A program made the position numbers and the translations under genes. The notes beneath the pieces are model-generated. The model worked only from the letters and a program-made list of their open reading frames with translations. It was not told the DNA's origin and searched no databases. A stretch of 64,000 nt of DNA, from positions 372,001-436,000 of the forward strand of contig NZ_RBZV01000002.1 in the NCBI RefSeq assembly GCF_003628145.1, written 5' to 3'. Positions 18,075 to 26,393 of this stretch are shown here, piece after piece; within the stretch, counting starts at the first letter, position 1, and every line of letters begins with the position of its first letter. This DNA comes from Trinickia fusca. Its GTDB lineage: Bacteria > Pseudomonadota > Gammaproteobacteria > Burkholderiales > Burkholderiaceae.

Positions 18075-19658
18075 TCAATGGCCCTCGCCGTGCGTGCCGA
18101 GCAGCGTACCGCTCGCGATGCGGGCCGTCAGCGCGCGCAGCTCGGCTTCGAGCGGGCGGTCGTTGCCGACGAAAGCCGAGACGGTCGACACTTCGTCGAC
18201 GAATGCCGCGAGCGGCGCCGTCAGCGTCGTTTGCGGGTTCATCGCCAGACGTAGACGTGCGGCCTGTACGGCCGCCAGCGTGTGCGCCGCGGCGACTTGC
18301 TCCGTCAGCTCGAGCACACGCAGGCAATCGCGCGCCGCGATCGTCCCCATGCTGACCTTGTCCTGGTTGTGCGCCTCGGTCGAACGCGAGAACACGCTGG
18401 CCGGCATGGTCAGCTTCAACGCCTCGGCCGTGAACGCCGACGCCGAGATCTGCACGGCCTTGAAGCCATGGCTGATCGGCGCGCGCTCGGGCGTGGCACC
18501 CGACAGATTGCGCGGCAAGCCGTTGTTGAACTTGTCGTCGACGATCAGCGCGAGCTGCCGATCCATCAGATCGGCCAGATTGGCCACCGCCGTCTTCAGC
18601 GAGTCCATCGCGAACGCGATGTGCCCGCCGTAGAAGTTGCCGCCATGCAGCACGCGCTCGCCATCGGGATCGATCAGCGGATTGTCGTTCGCGCTGTTCA
18701 GCTCGTTCTCGACGTCGCGCCGCACCCACGAGAGCGCGTCGCACGCCACGCCGATCACGTGCGGCGCGCAGCGGATCGAGTAGCGGTCCTGCAGACGCTG
18801 CTCGGGCGCATCGTGGCGGCCTGCGAGGTCGGCACGAATCCACGCCGCTGCTTCGGCCTGCCCGGCGTGCGGCTTGGCTTCGAAGATCAGCGCGTCGAAA
18901 TGCGCGGCGCGGCCGTCGAGCGCCACCGTGCACAGCGCCGTGAGGCGTGCCGCCAGACGCGTCAGTTGTTCGGCGCGCGCAAAGGCCAGACACGCGAGCC
19001 CCGTCATGACGGCCGTGCCGTTCATCAGCGCGAGCCCTTCCTTCGGTGCGAGCACGAGCGGCGCGCGGCCGAGCTGCGCCCACACGTCGGCGGCCTGCTG
19101 CAGTTGGCCGTCATAAGCGACCTCGCGTTCGCCGACGAGCGCCGCAGCCACGTACGAGAGCGGCGTCAGATCGCCGCTCGCGCCGACCGAGCCTTCGGCC
19201 GGAATGCGCGGCAGGATACGCAGATTGACGAGGTCGGCAAGCCGCTCGAGCAGCACGCCGCGCACGCCCGAATAACCGAACGCGAGCGAATTGAGCCGCG
19301 CGACGATGACGGCCAGCGTCTCGGCGTGCTCGAGATAACGGCCCATGCCGCAACCGTGATAGCGCGTCAATTGCAGCGGCAGCGCCTCGACAAGTTCGGG
19401 CGGCACGCCGACGACGCAGGCGTCGCCATAGCCGGTATTGACGCCGTACACCGTCGCGCCGGCCGCCAGATGCTTGCGCAGAAACTCGGCGCCGCGCTCG
19501 ATGCGCTCGCGCCATGCGGCGTCACCGGTCAGCGCCACGGTTGCCCGACCTTGCGCGATCGCCACGACCTCTTCGATCGTCAAGCGCCGCCCGCCGATCA
19601 CCACCGGCGCGGTCTGCGCACTCGCCATCTTCGGCTCGCTCAAATCATGTTCGGCCAT
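18075..19658 (-). CDS. MIO-type aromatic amino acid lyase (histidine ammonia-lyase family) of the aryl polyene cluster
   Basis: 527-residue ammonia-lyase. The Ala-Ser-Gly triad that forms the MIO cofactor is at residues 160-162 in GSVGASGDLTPLSY, and the catalytic tyrosine is in YGVNTGYGD at about 77. The usual substrate-selectivity pair, Ser-His in HutH, His-Leu in tyrosine lyase and Phe-Leu in phenylalanine lyase, aligns here with Tyr100-His101 (LTRYHGCGMG), so the substrate is uncertain. It probably supplies a cinnamate- or coumarate-like aryl acid. The ATG 19658 has GGAG upstream and overlaps the previous gene by 14 bases; an ATG at 19628 is possible. Confidence 0.9.
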   Translation of the reverse strand: MAEHDLSEPKMASAQTAPVVIGGRRLTIEEVVAIAQGRATVALTGDAAWRERIERGAEFLRKHLAAGATVYGVNTGYGDACVVGVPPELVEALPLQLTRYHGCGMGRYLEHAETLAVIVARLNSLAFGYSGVRGVLLERLADLVNLRILPRIPAEGSVGASGDLTPLSYVAAALVGEREVAYDGQLQQAADVWAQLGRAPLVLAPKEGLALMNGTAVMTGLACLAFARAEQLTRLAARLTALCTVALDGRAAHFDALIFEAKPHAGQAEAAAWIRADLAGRHDAPEQRLQDRYSIRCAPHVIGVACDALSWVRRDVENELNSANDNPLIDPDGERVLHGGNFYGGHIAFAMDSLKTAVANLADLMDRQLALIVDDKFNNGLPRNLSGATPERAPISHGFKAVQISASAFTAEALKLTMPASVFSRSTEAHNQDKVSMGTIAARDCLRVLELTEQVAAAHTLAAVQAARLRLAMNPQTTLTAPLAAFVDEVSTVSAFVGNDRPLEAELRALTARIASGTLLGTHGEGH

Positions 19659-21369
19659 TCGCCGCTCCGCTGGGCCGTGCCCAGAAATCGAAAAAGTTGA
19701 ACCATTGAAACGGCGCCTTGCGGCAGTAGTGTTCGAGCCGTTCGCTGTAGCGTCGCGCGTAGGCGGCCAGATGCTCGGCGCGCGCGCGGCGCGGCAACTC
19801 GATGCGTTGCGCGAACGGTTCGAAATACAGCGTGTGGCGCCCGTTCTGCTTGATGCAGAAGAACGTGTAGACCGGACAGCCCAGCGCATACGCAAGCACA
19901 TACGGGCCTTGCGCGAACAGCGCGGGCACGCCGAGGAACGGCGCCTCGACCGTGCGGCCCGCCTCGTGTGCGGGCACGCGATCGCCGACGATCACGAGCA
20001 GTTCGCCCGCGTCGATGCGCTCTTGCATCATCATGGCCGTCTGCGGCCCGAAATCGGTGACTTCGATCAGGCGCGAGCGGAAATCGCGATGCGCGCCGGC
20101 CAGCACGCTGTTGAAGCGCCGTGCGTGTTCCGTATAGACGACGGCCGTCACTTTGGCCTGGCCCCCGCGCACGGCAAGCGCGCGTGTCATTTCGAGGTTG
20201 CCCAGGTGCGCGCCGATCACGAGCGCGCCGCGGCGGCTCGCCACGAGCGCATCGAACGGCGCGGGATCGTCGAAGGCGACCTTGCCGTGCGTCACGCGTC
20301 CCGACCACGCGGCGAGCTTGTCGAGCCCCGCCTGCGCGAACGCGAGCATATGCCGGTAGGCACTGCCCCAACCGGGCGCCGGCGTGCCGCCCTCGGGCGA
20401 CGCCTCTTGCAGATGCGCGAAGTAGCGGCGCGACTCGTTGCGCGCCGCGCGCCCCGTCAGCAGGAAGTACGCGACGATCGGATGCAGCAACAGGCCGGTG
20501 ACGCGCATGCCGAACAGACGGCAGCTCAGCGCGAGCAACTGCATGCCGGTACGGCTGCCCCGTTCGGCGATGCGCCACCAGCGTCCCGCTTTCGCGTGCG
20601 CGCCGGTCTCCGGCGCCGCGCCGCGCCGCGGCAACACCTTGTAGCCGAGCAGCAGCGGCAAGCGCAGCAGCATGCCGGCGACAAGGCGCGTGTGGCTCTT
20701 GCTGATGCGCACGTTGTCGCGCACGACGTCGAAATGCGACAGGCCGCCTTGCGCGTAGGTCACGTGCGTGGGGATCGTGTGAAAGCGCAAGCGCCGCCAC
20801 GCGAGCCGCACGAGGATCTCGATGTCGAAGTCCATGCGCGTGGGCAAGGCGACATCGTCGATGAGCTTGCAGGCGGCCTCGAGCGGATAGAGCCGGAAGC
20901 CGCACATGGCATCGGGGATCTGGAACGACAGCGTTTCGATCCACACCCACACGTGCGTCAGATAGCGACCGTACAGACGCGCCTTCGGCACGCTCTCGTC
21001 GTAGACGGGACGCCCGAGCACGACCGCATCGGGCATCGCCTGCGCAGCGTCGAGAAAGCGCGGCACGTCGGCGGCATCGTGCTGGCCGTCCGCATCGATC
21101 TGCAACGCGTGCGTGTAGCCCGCTGCAAACGCGGCACGCAGCCCCGCCATCACGGCGGCACCTTTGCCGCCGTTCACGGGCAGGCGCTGCAGCACGACCT
21201 GCGCACCATGCGAGCGTGCCAGCTCGGCCAGCACCGCCTGCGTCGCCGCATCGCTGCCGTCATCGACGACGAACATCGGCAACCCGTACGGCGCGAGCCG
21301 GGCAAGCGTCGCGCCGATCTCGTCCTTGTGGTTGTAGATCGGAATGACGATGGCGGCCCGCACGCTCAT
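19645..21369 (-). CDS. fused family 2 glycosyltransferase / LpxL-like acyltransferase
   Basis: 574-residue two-domain protein. Residues 1 to about 235 are a GT2 glycosyltransferase: VIPIYNHKDEIG, FVVDDGSDA and the DADGQHD metal site. Residues from about 280 to the end are a lauroyl/myristoyl acyltransferase-like domain with the HX4E-type site in GAHLGNLEM and IVGDRVP. Such fusions occur in aryl polyene clusters and suggest that a sugar-containing acceptor is both built and acylated to anchor the pigment. The ATG at 21369 overlaps the stop of the ligase gene (ATGA); a GTG two codons upstream is less likely. Confidence 0.9.
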   Translation of the reverse strand: MSVRAAIVIPIYNHKDEIGATLARLAPYGLPMFVVDDGSDAATQAVLAELARSHGAQVVLQRLPVNGGKGAAVMAGLRAAFAAGYTHALQIDADGQHDAADVPRFLDAAQAMPDAVVLGRPVYDESVPKARLYGRYLTHVWVWIETLSFQIPDAMCGFRLYPLEAACKLIDDVALPTRMDFDIEILVRLAWRRLRFHTIPTHVTYAQGGLSHFDVVRDNVRISKSHTRLVAGMLLRLPLLLGYKVLPRRGAAPETGAHAKAGRWWRIAERGSRTGMQLLALSCRLFGMRVTGLLLHPIVAYFLLTGRAARNESRRYFAHLQEASPEGGTPAPGWGSAYRHMLAFAQAGLDKLAAWSGRVTHGKVAFDDPAPFDALVASRRGALVIGAHLGNLEMTRALAVRGGQAKVTAVVYTEHARRFNSVLAGAHRDFRSRLIEVTDFGPQTAMMMQERIDAGELLVIVGDRVPAHEAGRTVEAPFLGVPALFAQGPYVLAYALGCPVYTFFCIKQNGRHTLYFEPFAQRIELPRRARAEHLAAYARRYSERLEHYCRKAPFQWFNFFDFWARPSGAANGRT

Positions 21370-23054
21370 GCGCACTCCCGATAGACGAGAAGGCCCGAGG
21401 CGCTTTCGCGCGTCCCGAGCCGATAGACAAAACGCACGCGCGCTCGCGCGCTGTCAGGCGTCAGCGTCAACTGGAGCACCGCGCCGGGCGGCACAGGTGC
21501 CATGAATTTGAGCCGGTCGATCGAGCGAATCTCGCGTACGCCATCGACATGCTCGGCCGAGAAGCGCACGGCCCAGTCGATCTGCACGACGCCAGGCAGA
21601 ATCGGCAACTGGGGGAAATGGCCCTCGAAATGCACGAGCGTCGGCGGCACGCGCAACTCGTAGTGATGCGCGCCGTCGTACGCGCACTGCGCGAGCACTT
21701 CGACGCCTTCGGCGCGTGGCTCGAACGCCAGCGCGACTGCCGCGGCCGGCAGCTTGCCGCGCGCATCGAACGGCAATTGCGAGCAAAAGCGCCAGCGCCG
21801 CGGCAACACGACCGCATCGACGTAATCGGCCAGATGCGCGCGCAGCACACCGGTGAATGCAACACGACCCTGTTCGCCAAGCGCCCGGCCACCGGCCTCG
21901 GTCAACGCGACGAGCACACCAAGCCGCTCGCGCGACGTGCCCGGCAATACGACCGCGGCCGCTTGCGCGACGTACGGATGACGCGCAAGCTGCGCCTCGA
22001 TCTCGGGCAACGAGACGCGTTTTCCGTCGAGCTTCACGACGCGGTCGAGCCGCCCTTGCAGACGAAAGCGCCCATCGGCATCGAACGCGATCGCATCGTC
22101 GGTACGATGCCAGTCGTCATGGCCGAGATGCGGCGAGCGCAGCATCAGCGCCCCGTCGTCATCGCGCTTCACTTCGATGCCCGGCATCGGCTGCCAGGCC
22201 GGCGACGCATGCTGCTGACGCCACGCGATGCCGCCGGTCTCCGTGCTGCCATAGATCTCGGCAGGCGCGGCACCAAACGCGCGCCCATAGGCAAGCGCGG
22301 CATCTTCTGACAACGGCCCGCCCGAGGAAAAGAACCAACGCGGTGCCGGTGCCAGCGTGTCGAAACCCGGCAACGCGGGCCAGCGTGCGAGATGCGCGGG
22401 GCTCGAGACGACGGCCGCCGCGCCGCACGCGGCCAGTCGAGCCTGCAGTTGATGCGGCTCGCCACACGTGGCGCGATCGAACGCGCGCCCGGCCGCGAGC
22501 GGCCAGAACACGCGAAACAGCAAGCCGTAGATATGGTGATGCGGCACGCTCGCGAGCATCGTTGCATCGCCGAGCGAAGCGCCCCACTGCCGCTCGAGCG
22601 TCCGCACTTCGGCATCGAACTGCGCCAGCGTCTTGTCGACGGCCTTGGGCACGCCGCTGCTGCCCGACGTGAACAGCGTCAGACGCGCATGGGCGTCGAT
22701 GCGCAGCGGCCGGGTCGCGTCGTCGTCAGCAGTAGCCGAAAACAGCGCAAGCATGTCCGCATCGGTCAGCAACGCGTCGTAGGCATCGCCGAGCGCAGCC
22801 AGATAGGCCGGCGTGGCGGTGGCCGGGATGACGATGTCCTTGCCGCTCGCAAGCAGCGCGTAGAGCGCGCACGTGAAGTCGAACGGATCATCGACGCACA
22901 AGGCGATGCGCGTGCCCGCTTGCGCGCGCAGCGTCTTCACGCCGGCGGCCACGCGTGCCTTGAACGCGGCGAAATCGATGCACCCAGCGCCGTCGGCGCA
23001 CACGGGCGTTGCTGCGGCACGCTGGGCGTGCAACAGCTCATGCAAAGCGATCAT
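21366..23054 (-). CDS. acyl/aryl-ACP (CoA) ligase fused to an ApeI-like dehydratase domain
   Basis: 562 residues. The N-terminal about 430 residues are an AMP-forming ligase: LTLFTSGSSGVPKAVDKT is the P-loop, YGSTETGG the adenylation core, and LQGRLDRVVKLDGKRVS the hinge. The C-terminal about 115 residues are a hotdog dehydratase with HFEGHFPQLPILPGVVQID, including the catalytic histidine and an aspartate where FabZ has glutamate. The ligase probably loads the aryl starter onto ACP and the dehydratase makes the conjugated double bonds. In several described aryl polyene clusters these are separate proteins. Its stop overlaps the next start. Confidence 0.92.
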   Translation of the reverse strand: MIALHELLHAQRAAATPVCADGAGCIDFAAFKARVAAGVKTLRAQAGTRIALCVDDPFDFTCALYALLASGKDIVIPATATPAYLAALGDAYDALLTDADMLALFSATADDDATRPLRIDAHARLTLFTSGSSGVPKAVDKTLAQFDAEVRTLERQWGASLGDATMLASVPHHHIYGLLFRVFWPLAAGRAFDRATCGEPHQLQARLAACGAAAVVSSPAHLARWPALPGFDTLAPAPRWFFSSGGPLSEDAALAYGRAFGAAPAEIYGSTETGGIAWRQQHASPAWQPMPGIEVKRDDDGALMLRSPHLGHDDWHRTDDAIAFDADGRFRLQGRLDRVVKLDGKRVSLPEIEAQLARHPYVAQAAAVVLPGTSRERLGVLVALTEAGGRALGEQGRVAFTGVLRAHLADYVDAVVLPRRWRFCSQLPFDARGKLPAAAVALAFEPRAEGVEVLAQCAYDGAHHYELRVPPTLVHFEGHFPQLPILPGVVQIDWAVRFSAEHVDGVREIRSIDRLKFMAPVPPGAVLQLTLTPDSARARVRFVYRLGTRESASGLLVYRECA

Positions 23055-23701
23055 GCAGCCTCCTGCCGCTCACGGGTGTCGGCACGCAGCACGAAAACGT
23101 GGCGCCAGACGACTTCGCCGATGATCAGCACGCCGATGAGCCCATAGGCGAATACACCGTTATAGAGCGCCCATTGCGCGCGCGAGCCGGCCAGCGCCAG
23201 GGCGGCCGCGACGAGTCCGTTCAGCGCGAAGAACGCGCACCACACCTGCGTAACACGACGGGTGTGGCGCACAGCCCGCGGCGACAGCTCGGGTTTGCGC
23301 AGCCGCGCAAACTTTTCGATCATCGACGGCCCGCCATTGAAAAGCGTGGCCGCGAAGGCGGCGAACATGCCCGCATTCACGAACACGGGATAAAGGCGCA
23401 GCAACAGCTCGCTGCCGGTCAGCGCAATCGCGGCCGAGGCGCTGCTCAGCACCAGCGCGACCGTCCACTCGAGCGCGCTCAAGCGCGCGAGCAACGCGGC
23501 TACGCTGCCCGCGCCGACCCAGCGTTGCAACCACAGCAGCGCCAGCAGCGCGAGGCCGATATAGCGCGGCTCGCCGATACGCCAAGCCGCCAGAATCACG
23601 ACCGGATAGGCGAGCTTGAGCAGCACCTGGGCAAGCGCGCGCGCAGGGCGGCCGAGCGCGCCGCGGCTCTTGCCCGGCGCGCGACTCGGGGCTGCCTGCA
23701 T
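23051..23701 (-). CDS. integral membrane protein of the aryl polyene cluster (COG4648-like)
   Basis: 216 residues with about five to six hydrophobic segments (for example LIGVLIIGEVVWRHVFVL near the C-terminus) after a basic N-terminal stretch. A FNGGPSMIEKFARL loop and TRRVTQVWCAFF are conserved in the membrane proteins that accompany aryl polyene genes, as I recall. Start at the ATG 23701, five bases after the stop of the second ACP; the ligase gene starts within its last codons. Function unknown; it may hold the biosynthetic proteins at the inner membrane. Confidence 0.82.
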   Translation of the reverse strand: MQAAPSRAPGKSRGALGRPARALAQVLLKLAYPVVILAAWRIGEPRYIGLALLALLWLQRWVGAGSVAALLARLSALEWTVALVLSSASAAIALTGSELLLRLYPVFVNAGMFAAFAATLFNGGPSMIEKFARLRKPELSPRAVRHTRRVTQVWCAFFALNGLVAAALALAGSRAQWALYNGVFAYGLIGVLIIGEVVWRHVFVLRADTRERQEAA

Positions 23702-23705
23702 CGAG

Positions 23706-23951
23706 TCAGGCGGCAAGCAGCGACTGGACCGCGGCAACCACGTCGCCGACCGTGCGCACCGTCTTGAACTCTTCAGGCTTGATGCGCCGGCCCGTCATCT
23801 CCTGCAGCTTGATTGCCAGATCGACGGCATCGATGCTGTCCAGATCGAGCTCTTCGAAAAGATGCGCTTCAAGCGTCACGCGCTCGGGCTCGATACCGAA
23901 GTTCTCATTGAAGATGGCGCGGATGCGCTCGAGGATCTCTGCGTCCGTCAC
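23706..23951 (-). CDS. acyl carrier protein 2 of the aryl polyene cluster
   Basis: 81-residue acyl carrier protein. The phosphopantetheine attachment serine is Ser39 in ELDLDSIDAVDLAIKL, in the usual helix II context, and the protein is acidic and helical throughout. It carries the growing polyene chain between the ketosynthases, reductase and dehydratases. It follows ACP 1 by three bases; two ACPs in tandem is standard for these clusters, with one usually dedicated to the elongating chain. Confidence 0.95.
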   Translation of the reverse strand: MTDAEILERIRAIFNENFGIEPERVTLEAHLFEELDLDSIDAVDLAIKLQEMTGRRIKPEEFKTVRTVGDVVAAVQSLLAA

Positions 23952-23954
23952 GAT

Positions 23955-24254
23955 TTATTCCCCTTGTTTTGCAGTGGCGTTGTCGGCATGTGCGAGGCTG
24001 CGCTGGCTTTGCACCAGCGCGGCGAGCGTGTTGATCGAGCGAAAGTGCTCGCGCGTACGTTCGTCGTTGGCCGCGATCGTGAGCTGATAGTGCTTGCGCA
24101 GCACGATGCCGATCTCGAGCGCGTCGATCGAGTCGAGGCCGACGCCGTCCGTCGCGAACAGCGGCGCGTCGTCGTCGATGTCGGCCGGGCTCATGTCTTC
24201 AAGATCGAGCGCCTCGATCAACAGCTGCTTAATTTCGAGTTTTAAAGAATCCAT
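23955..24254 (-). CDS. acyl carrier protein 1 of the aryl polyene cluster
   Basis: 99-residue acyl carrier protein with Ser42 in the GVGLDSIDALEIG motif for phosphopantetheine attachment. Compared with ACP 2 it has an extra C-terminal tail of about 15 residues. The ATG at 24254 is preferred to a TTG two codons upstream. It overlaps the end of the acyltransferase gene by 26 bases. The pair with ACP 2 suggests division between starter loading and elongation, which is inference. Confidence 0.94.
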   Translation of the reverse strand: MDSLKLEIKQLLIEALDLEDMSPADIDDDAPLFATDGVGLDSIDALEIGIVLRKHYQLTIAANDERTREHFRSINTLAALVQSQRSLAHADNATAKQGE

Positions 24255-25035
24255 AGACAAACAAATGCTCGGTGATGTGTGCTTGTACTGCGTGAGTAAC
24301 GGTGCGCGCGGCCAGCGCGGGCGAGGCGTCGTCGCCGGCCAGCGCGTCGAGTGCGAGCGGCTCGAGCACGGCGATGCGCATCGTGAACGGGCGCGTCGGC
24401 ACGTGATACCAGCGCATCTGTTTCGTAAAGGCCGGCGGGTCGCAATCGATCAGCACGGGCCGGATTGGAATGCCGGCCTTCAGGGCCATGTGCGCGAAGC
24501 CGCGCGAAAACGGATGCAGGCGATCGCCGCCCGGGCTGCGCGTGCCTTCGGGAAAGACGATCATCGTGTAGCCCTTCTCGAGCTGCCGCGCGCCGGCCTC
24601 GATGAGTTCGGCCGGATCGGCATTGCTCACGTATTCGGCCGCGCGCACGATGCCCCAAAAGCACGGGTTGCCCCAATGCGCGTTCTTGACGACGCAGCAG
24701 GCGCGGGGCGTCAGCGACAGCAGCACCATCACGTCGAGGTAGGTCGGGTGATTGGCGACGACGACGGCCGGCCCGCGCGCGCGCAAGGCGGCAACGCCCG
24801 ACACGTCGAGCTTCATGACGCCGATCACTTGCAGCATGGCGACGAGCGCGCGGAAGAACCAGTGGATGACGGTGGAGACCGCGGCTTGCCGCGACGCGCG
24901 ATGCGGCCACAGCCAGGCGAACGGAAAGACGAGGACCGAGAACAGCACGCCGCAGGTGCCGAAGCCCACGAACGCGGCGCCCGTCGCGATGAGCCGCCAG
25001 CCGTGGTCGAAACGCTCGAGGAACGTGCGGCTCAT
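24229..25035 (-). CDS. PlsC-type lysophospholipid acyltransferase
   Basis: 268-residue acyltransferase. The HX4D catalytic motif is in NHPTYLDVMVLL and the acceptor motif is FPEGTRSPGG, with two or three N-terminal hydrophobic segments. It probably joins a fatty or aryl polyenyl chain to a glycerol-type acceptor at the inner membrane, making the lipid anchor. ATG at 25035 overlaps the stop of the ketosynthase-like gene (ATGA); a longer GTG/ATG start at 25089 would lie entirely inside that gene. Confidence 0.92.
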   Translation of the reverse strand: MSRTFLERFDHGWRLIATGAAFVGFGTCGVLFSVLVFPFAWLWPHRASRQAAVSTVIHWFFRALVAMLQVIGVMKLDVSGVAALRARGPAVVVANHPTYLDVMVLLSLTPRACCVVKNAHWGNPCFWGIVRAAEYVSNADPAELIEAGARQLEKGYTMIVFPEGTRSPGGDRLHPFSRGFAHMALKAGIPIRPVLIDCDPPAFTKQMRWYHVPTRPFTMRIAVLEPLALDALAGDDASPALAARTVTHAVQAHITEHLFVYGFFKTRN

Positions 25036-25739
25036 ATCGCCCCGCCCTCGCGCCAGTGCCATTGCCAGTGACGTCCGAGGGCCCGCCATGCTGCCGGCGC
25101 GCGCGCCTCGAGGCAGTGCACCACTGCCTCGCTCTGAGTGGGGAAGCCGCGCGCGATCGACGCAGCGTCATCGGTCGACTCGGCCTCGCCGCGCGCGATG
25201 CATTCGAGATGCCCCGGCGCGTCGCCATCGAGCAGCAGCGCGAGCGCACCGTTGCCGACTTCGTGATCGACATGACCGTAGCGCGGATCGGCCGGCTCGT
25301 CGGCATAGACGACCAGCACCGGCGTTGCCGGATCGGCGTGCCATTGCGCGTGAGCTTCGAGCAAGGCGTAGCCGAGCGTTTCGGCACCCGCGGCGATGGC
25401 CGTGGCCGGCGAGCGGTCGCCGCGCACGATGCCGTAAATGCCTGTCATGGCATTGAGGACCGACAAGCTGAATGCGGTCGGAGAGACGGGTTGGTCGCTC
25501 GCGAGAGCGTCGAGGATGGAAGCGGTGCGGCGCAATTCGCCGTGCCGGGAAGCGAATATCACGCGTACGGCGTCGTATTGGGCCGCGCAGTCATAAGCGA
25601 CCTTCAACGCCATTTTAGAGAGAGCACTCAAACGCCGGCGCACGATCGGCTCGACGAACGGCAGCTCGGGCGTCTTCGCCTCGGCAGCCGGCCAGAAGGA
25701 CCAGCGGGCGACCGGGATGGTCAAACGCAGATCGAGCAT
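25032..25739 (-). CDS. short ketosynthase-like chain-length factor, first gene of the aryl polyene operon
   Basis: 235-residue protein resembling the N-terminal half of a ketosynthase (Ketoacyl-synt_2 type): RRRLSALSKMALKVAYD, IFASRHGELRRT, then SLSVLNAMTGIYGI where a ketosynthase would have its cysteine region. No nucleophilic cysteine occurs there and the C-terminal half with the histidines is missing, so it cannot condense by itself. Such proteins open many aryl polyene operons and are called chain-length factors. All the genes down to about 8026 appear to be transcribed from its promoter. Confidence 0.88.
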   Translation of the reverse strand: MLDLRLTIPVARWSFWPAAEAKTPELPFVEPIVRRRLSALSKMALKVAYDCAAQYDAVRVIFASRHGELRRTASILDALASDQPVSPTAFSLSVLNAMTGIYGIVRGDRSPATAIAAGAETLGYALLEAHAQWHADPATPVLVVYADEPADPRYGHVDHEVGNGALALLLDGDAPGHLECIARGEAESTDDAASIARGFPTQSEAVVHCLEARAPAAWRALGRHWQWHWREGGAI

Positions 25740-26180
25740 ATCGTGTTCGCTTTCCGAATCGAAACCGCCTTTTGCAGGCGCAAAGATGCGAACGACGACA
25801 GCCCTCTACGGCACTCTCGCGTACCACACCCCCGGTTGGTCCAATATTTGGTTGTTGGTTTGTGCTGTCCGGGCACAACGGCATGCGAGAACCGAATACG
25901 GCAAAACTTGCTGCTGTTTCGAGTCGAATGCGATACGAGTAGAGTAGCCCGGACTCGCCGGCCGCAATAATACATGAAGATCCCGAGCTAAAAACAGAAC
26001 AAATCGACAGTTGCGATCACGTTCGTCTCATCCCCACGACGCGGTAATCGTCGACGAATCGGGAAAACTGTCCGCGGGCCGTCACTATTACAAATACCTT
26101 ATGCGACCGATCAGCCGTTCGCGCTCCCGCCGCCCCGCCCCACTCGCGCGGCACCGGCTGACCGTGGTAGAATCCGCCCC
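25740..26180. other. intergenic region with the aryl polyene promoter
   Basis: No convincing gene. The AT-richer stretch at about 25820-25910 is upstream of the minus-strand operon and contains CCAATATTTGG (arms CCAA and TTGG), a possible operator. The right part (26090-26180) should hold the promoter of the riboswitch transcript; I cannot place exact -35 and -10 boxes for either. Confidence 0.4.
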
Positions 26181-26311
26181 TCATTGGGGAGTAGCCGCCC
26201 CGCCGCTCGCACCTCGCACGAGGCCCGCGATTGACCGGCGGGGGCGTCCGTCAACAGACTCGGCCTGCGCGGCCGTGGCGGATGCAGCCTCTGGCCTGGC
26301 GAGACCGATGA
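26181..26311 (+). promoter_or_regulatory. yybP-ykoY manganese riboswitch candidate
   Basis: The hallmark GGGGAGTAGC of the yybP-ykoY aptamer is at 26186-26195, and the second conserved arm, GCCTGGCGAGACC, is at 26294-26306. The ends pair as P1: TCATTGG (26181-26187) with CCGATGA (26305-26311), one G-U. About 80 bases follow before the GTG of a GDT1-type manganese exporter gene, the classic target of this Mn-sensing element. The downstream GC-rich expression platform (26316-26355) probably controls translation. Confidence 0.9.
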
Positions 26312-26393
26312 TCCATGCGCGCGCCGCTTCAGGGCCCGGCTGCGCCATGGGTCGTCGCTCGCACTCATCTCGGCCCGAGGAAAATCGTCAAAA

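Noticed and set aside
18075..19658. hutH of histidine degradation
   Set aside because: No hutU/I/G neighbours; embedded in the aryl polyene operon, and the selectivity pair is not the Ser-His of HutH.
18282..21384. Long plus-strand frames opposite the lyase and glycosyltransferase
   Set aside because: Shadows of strong minus-strand genes; no motif and improbable composition.
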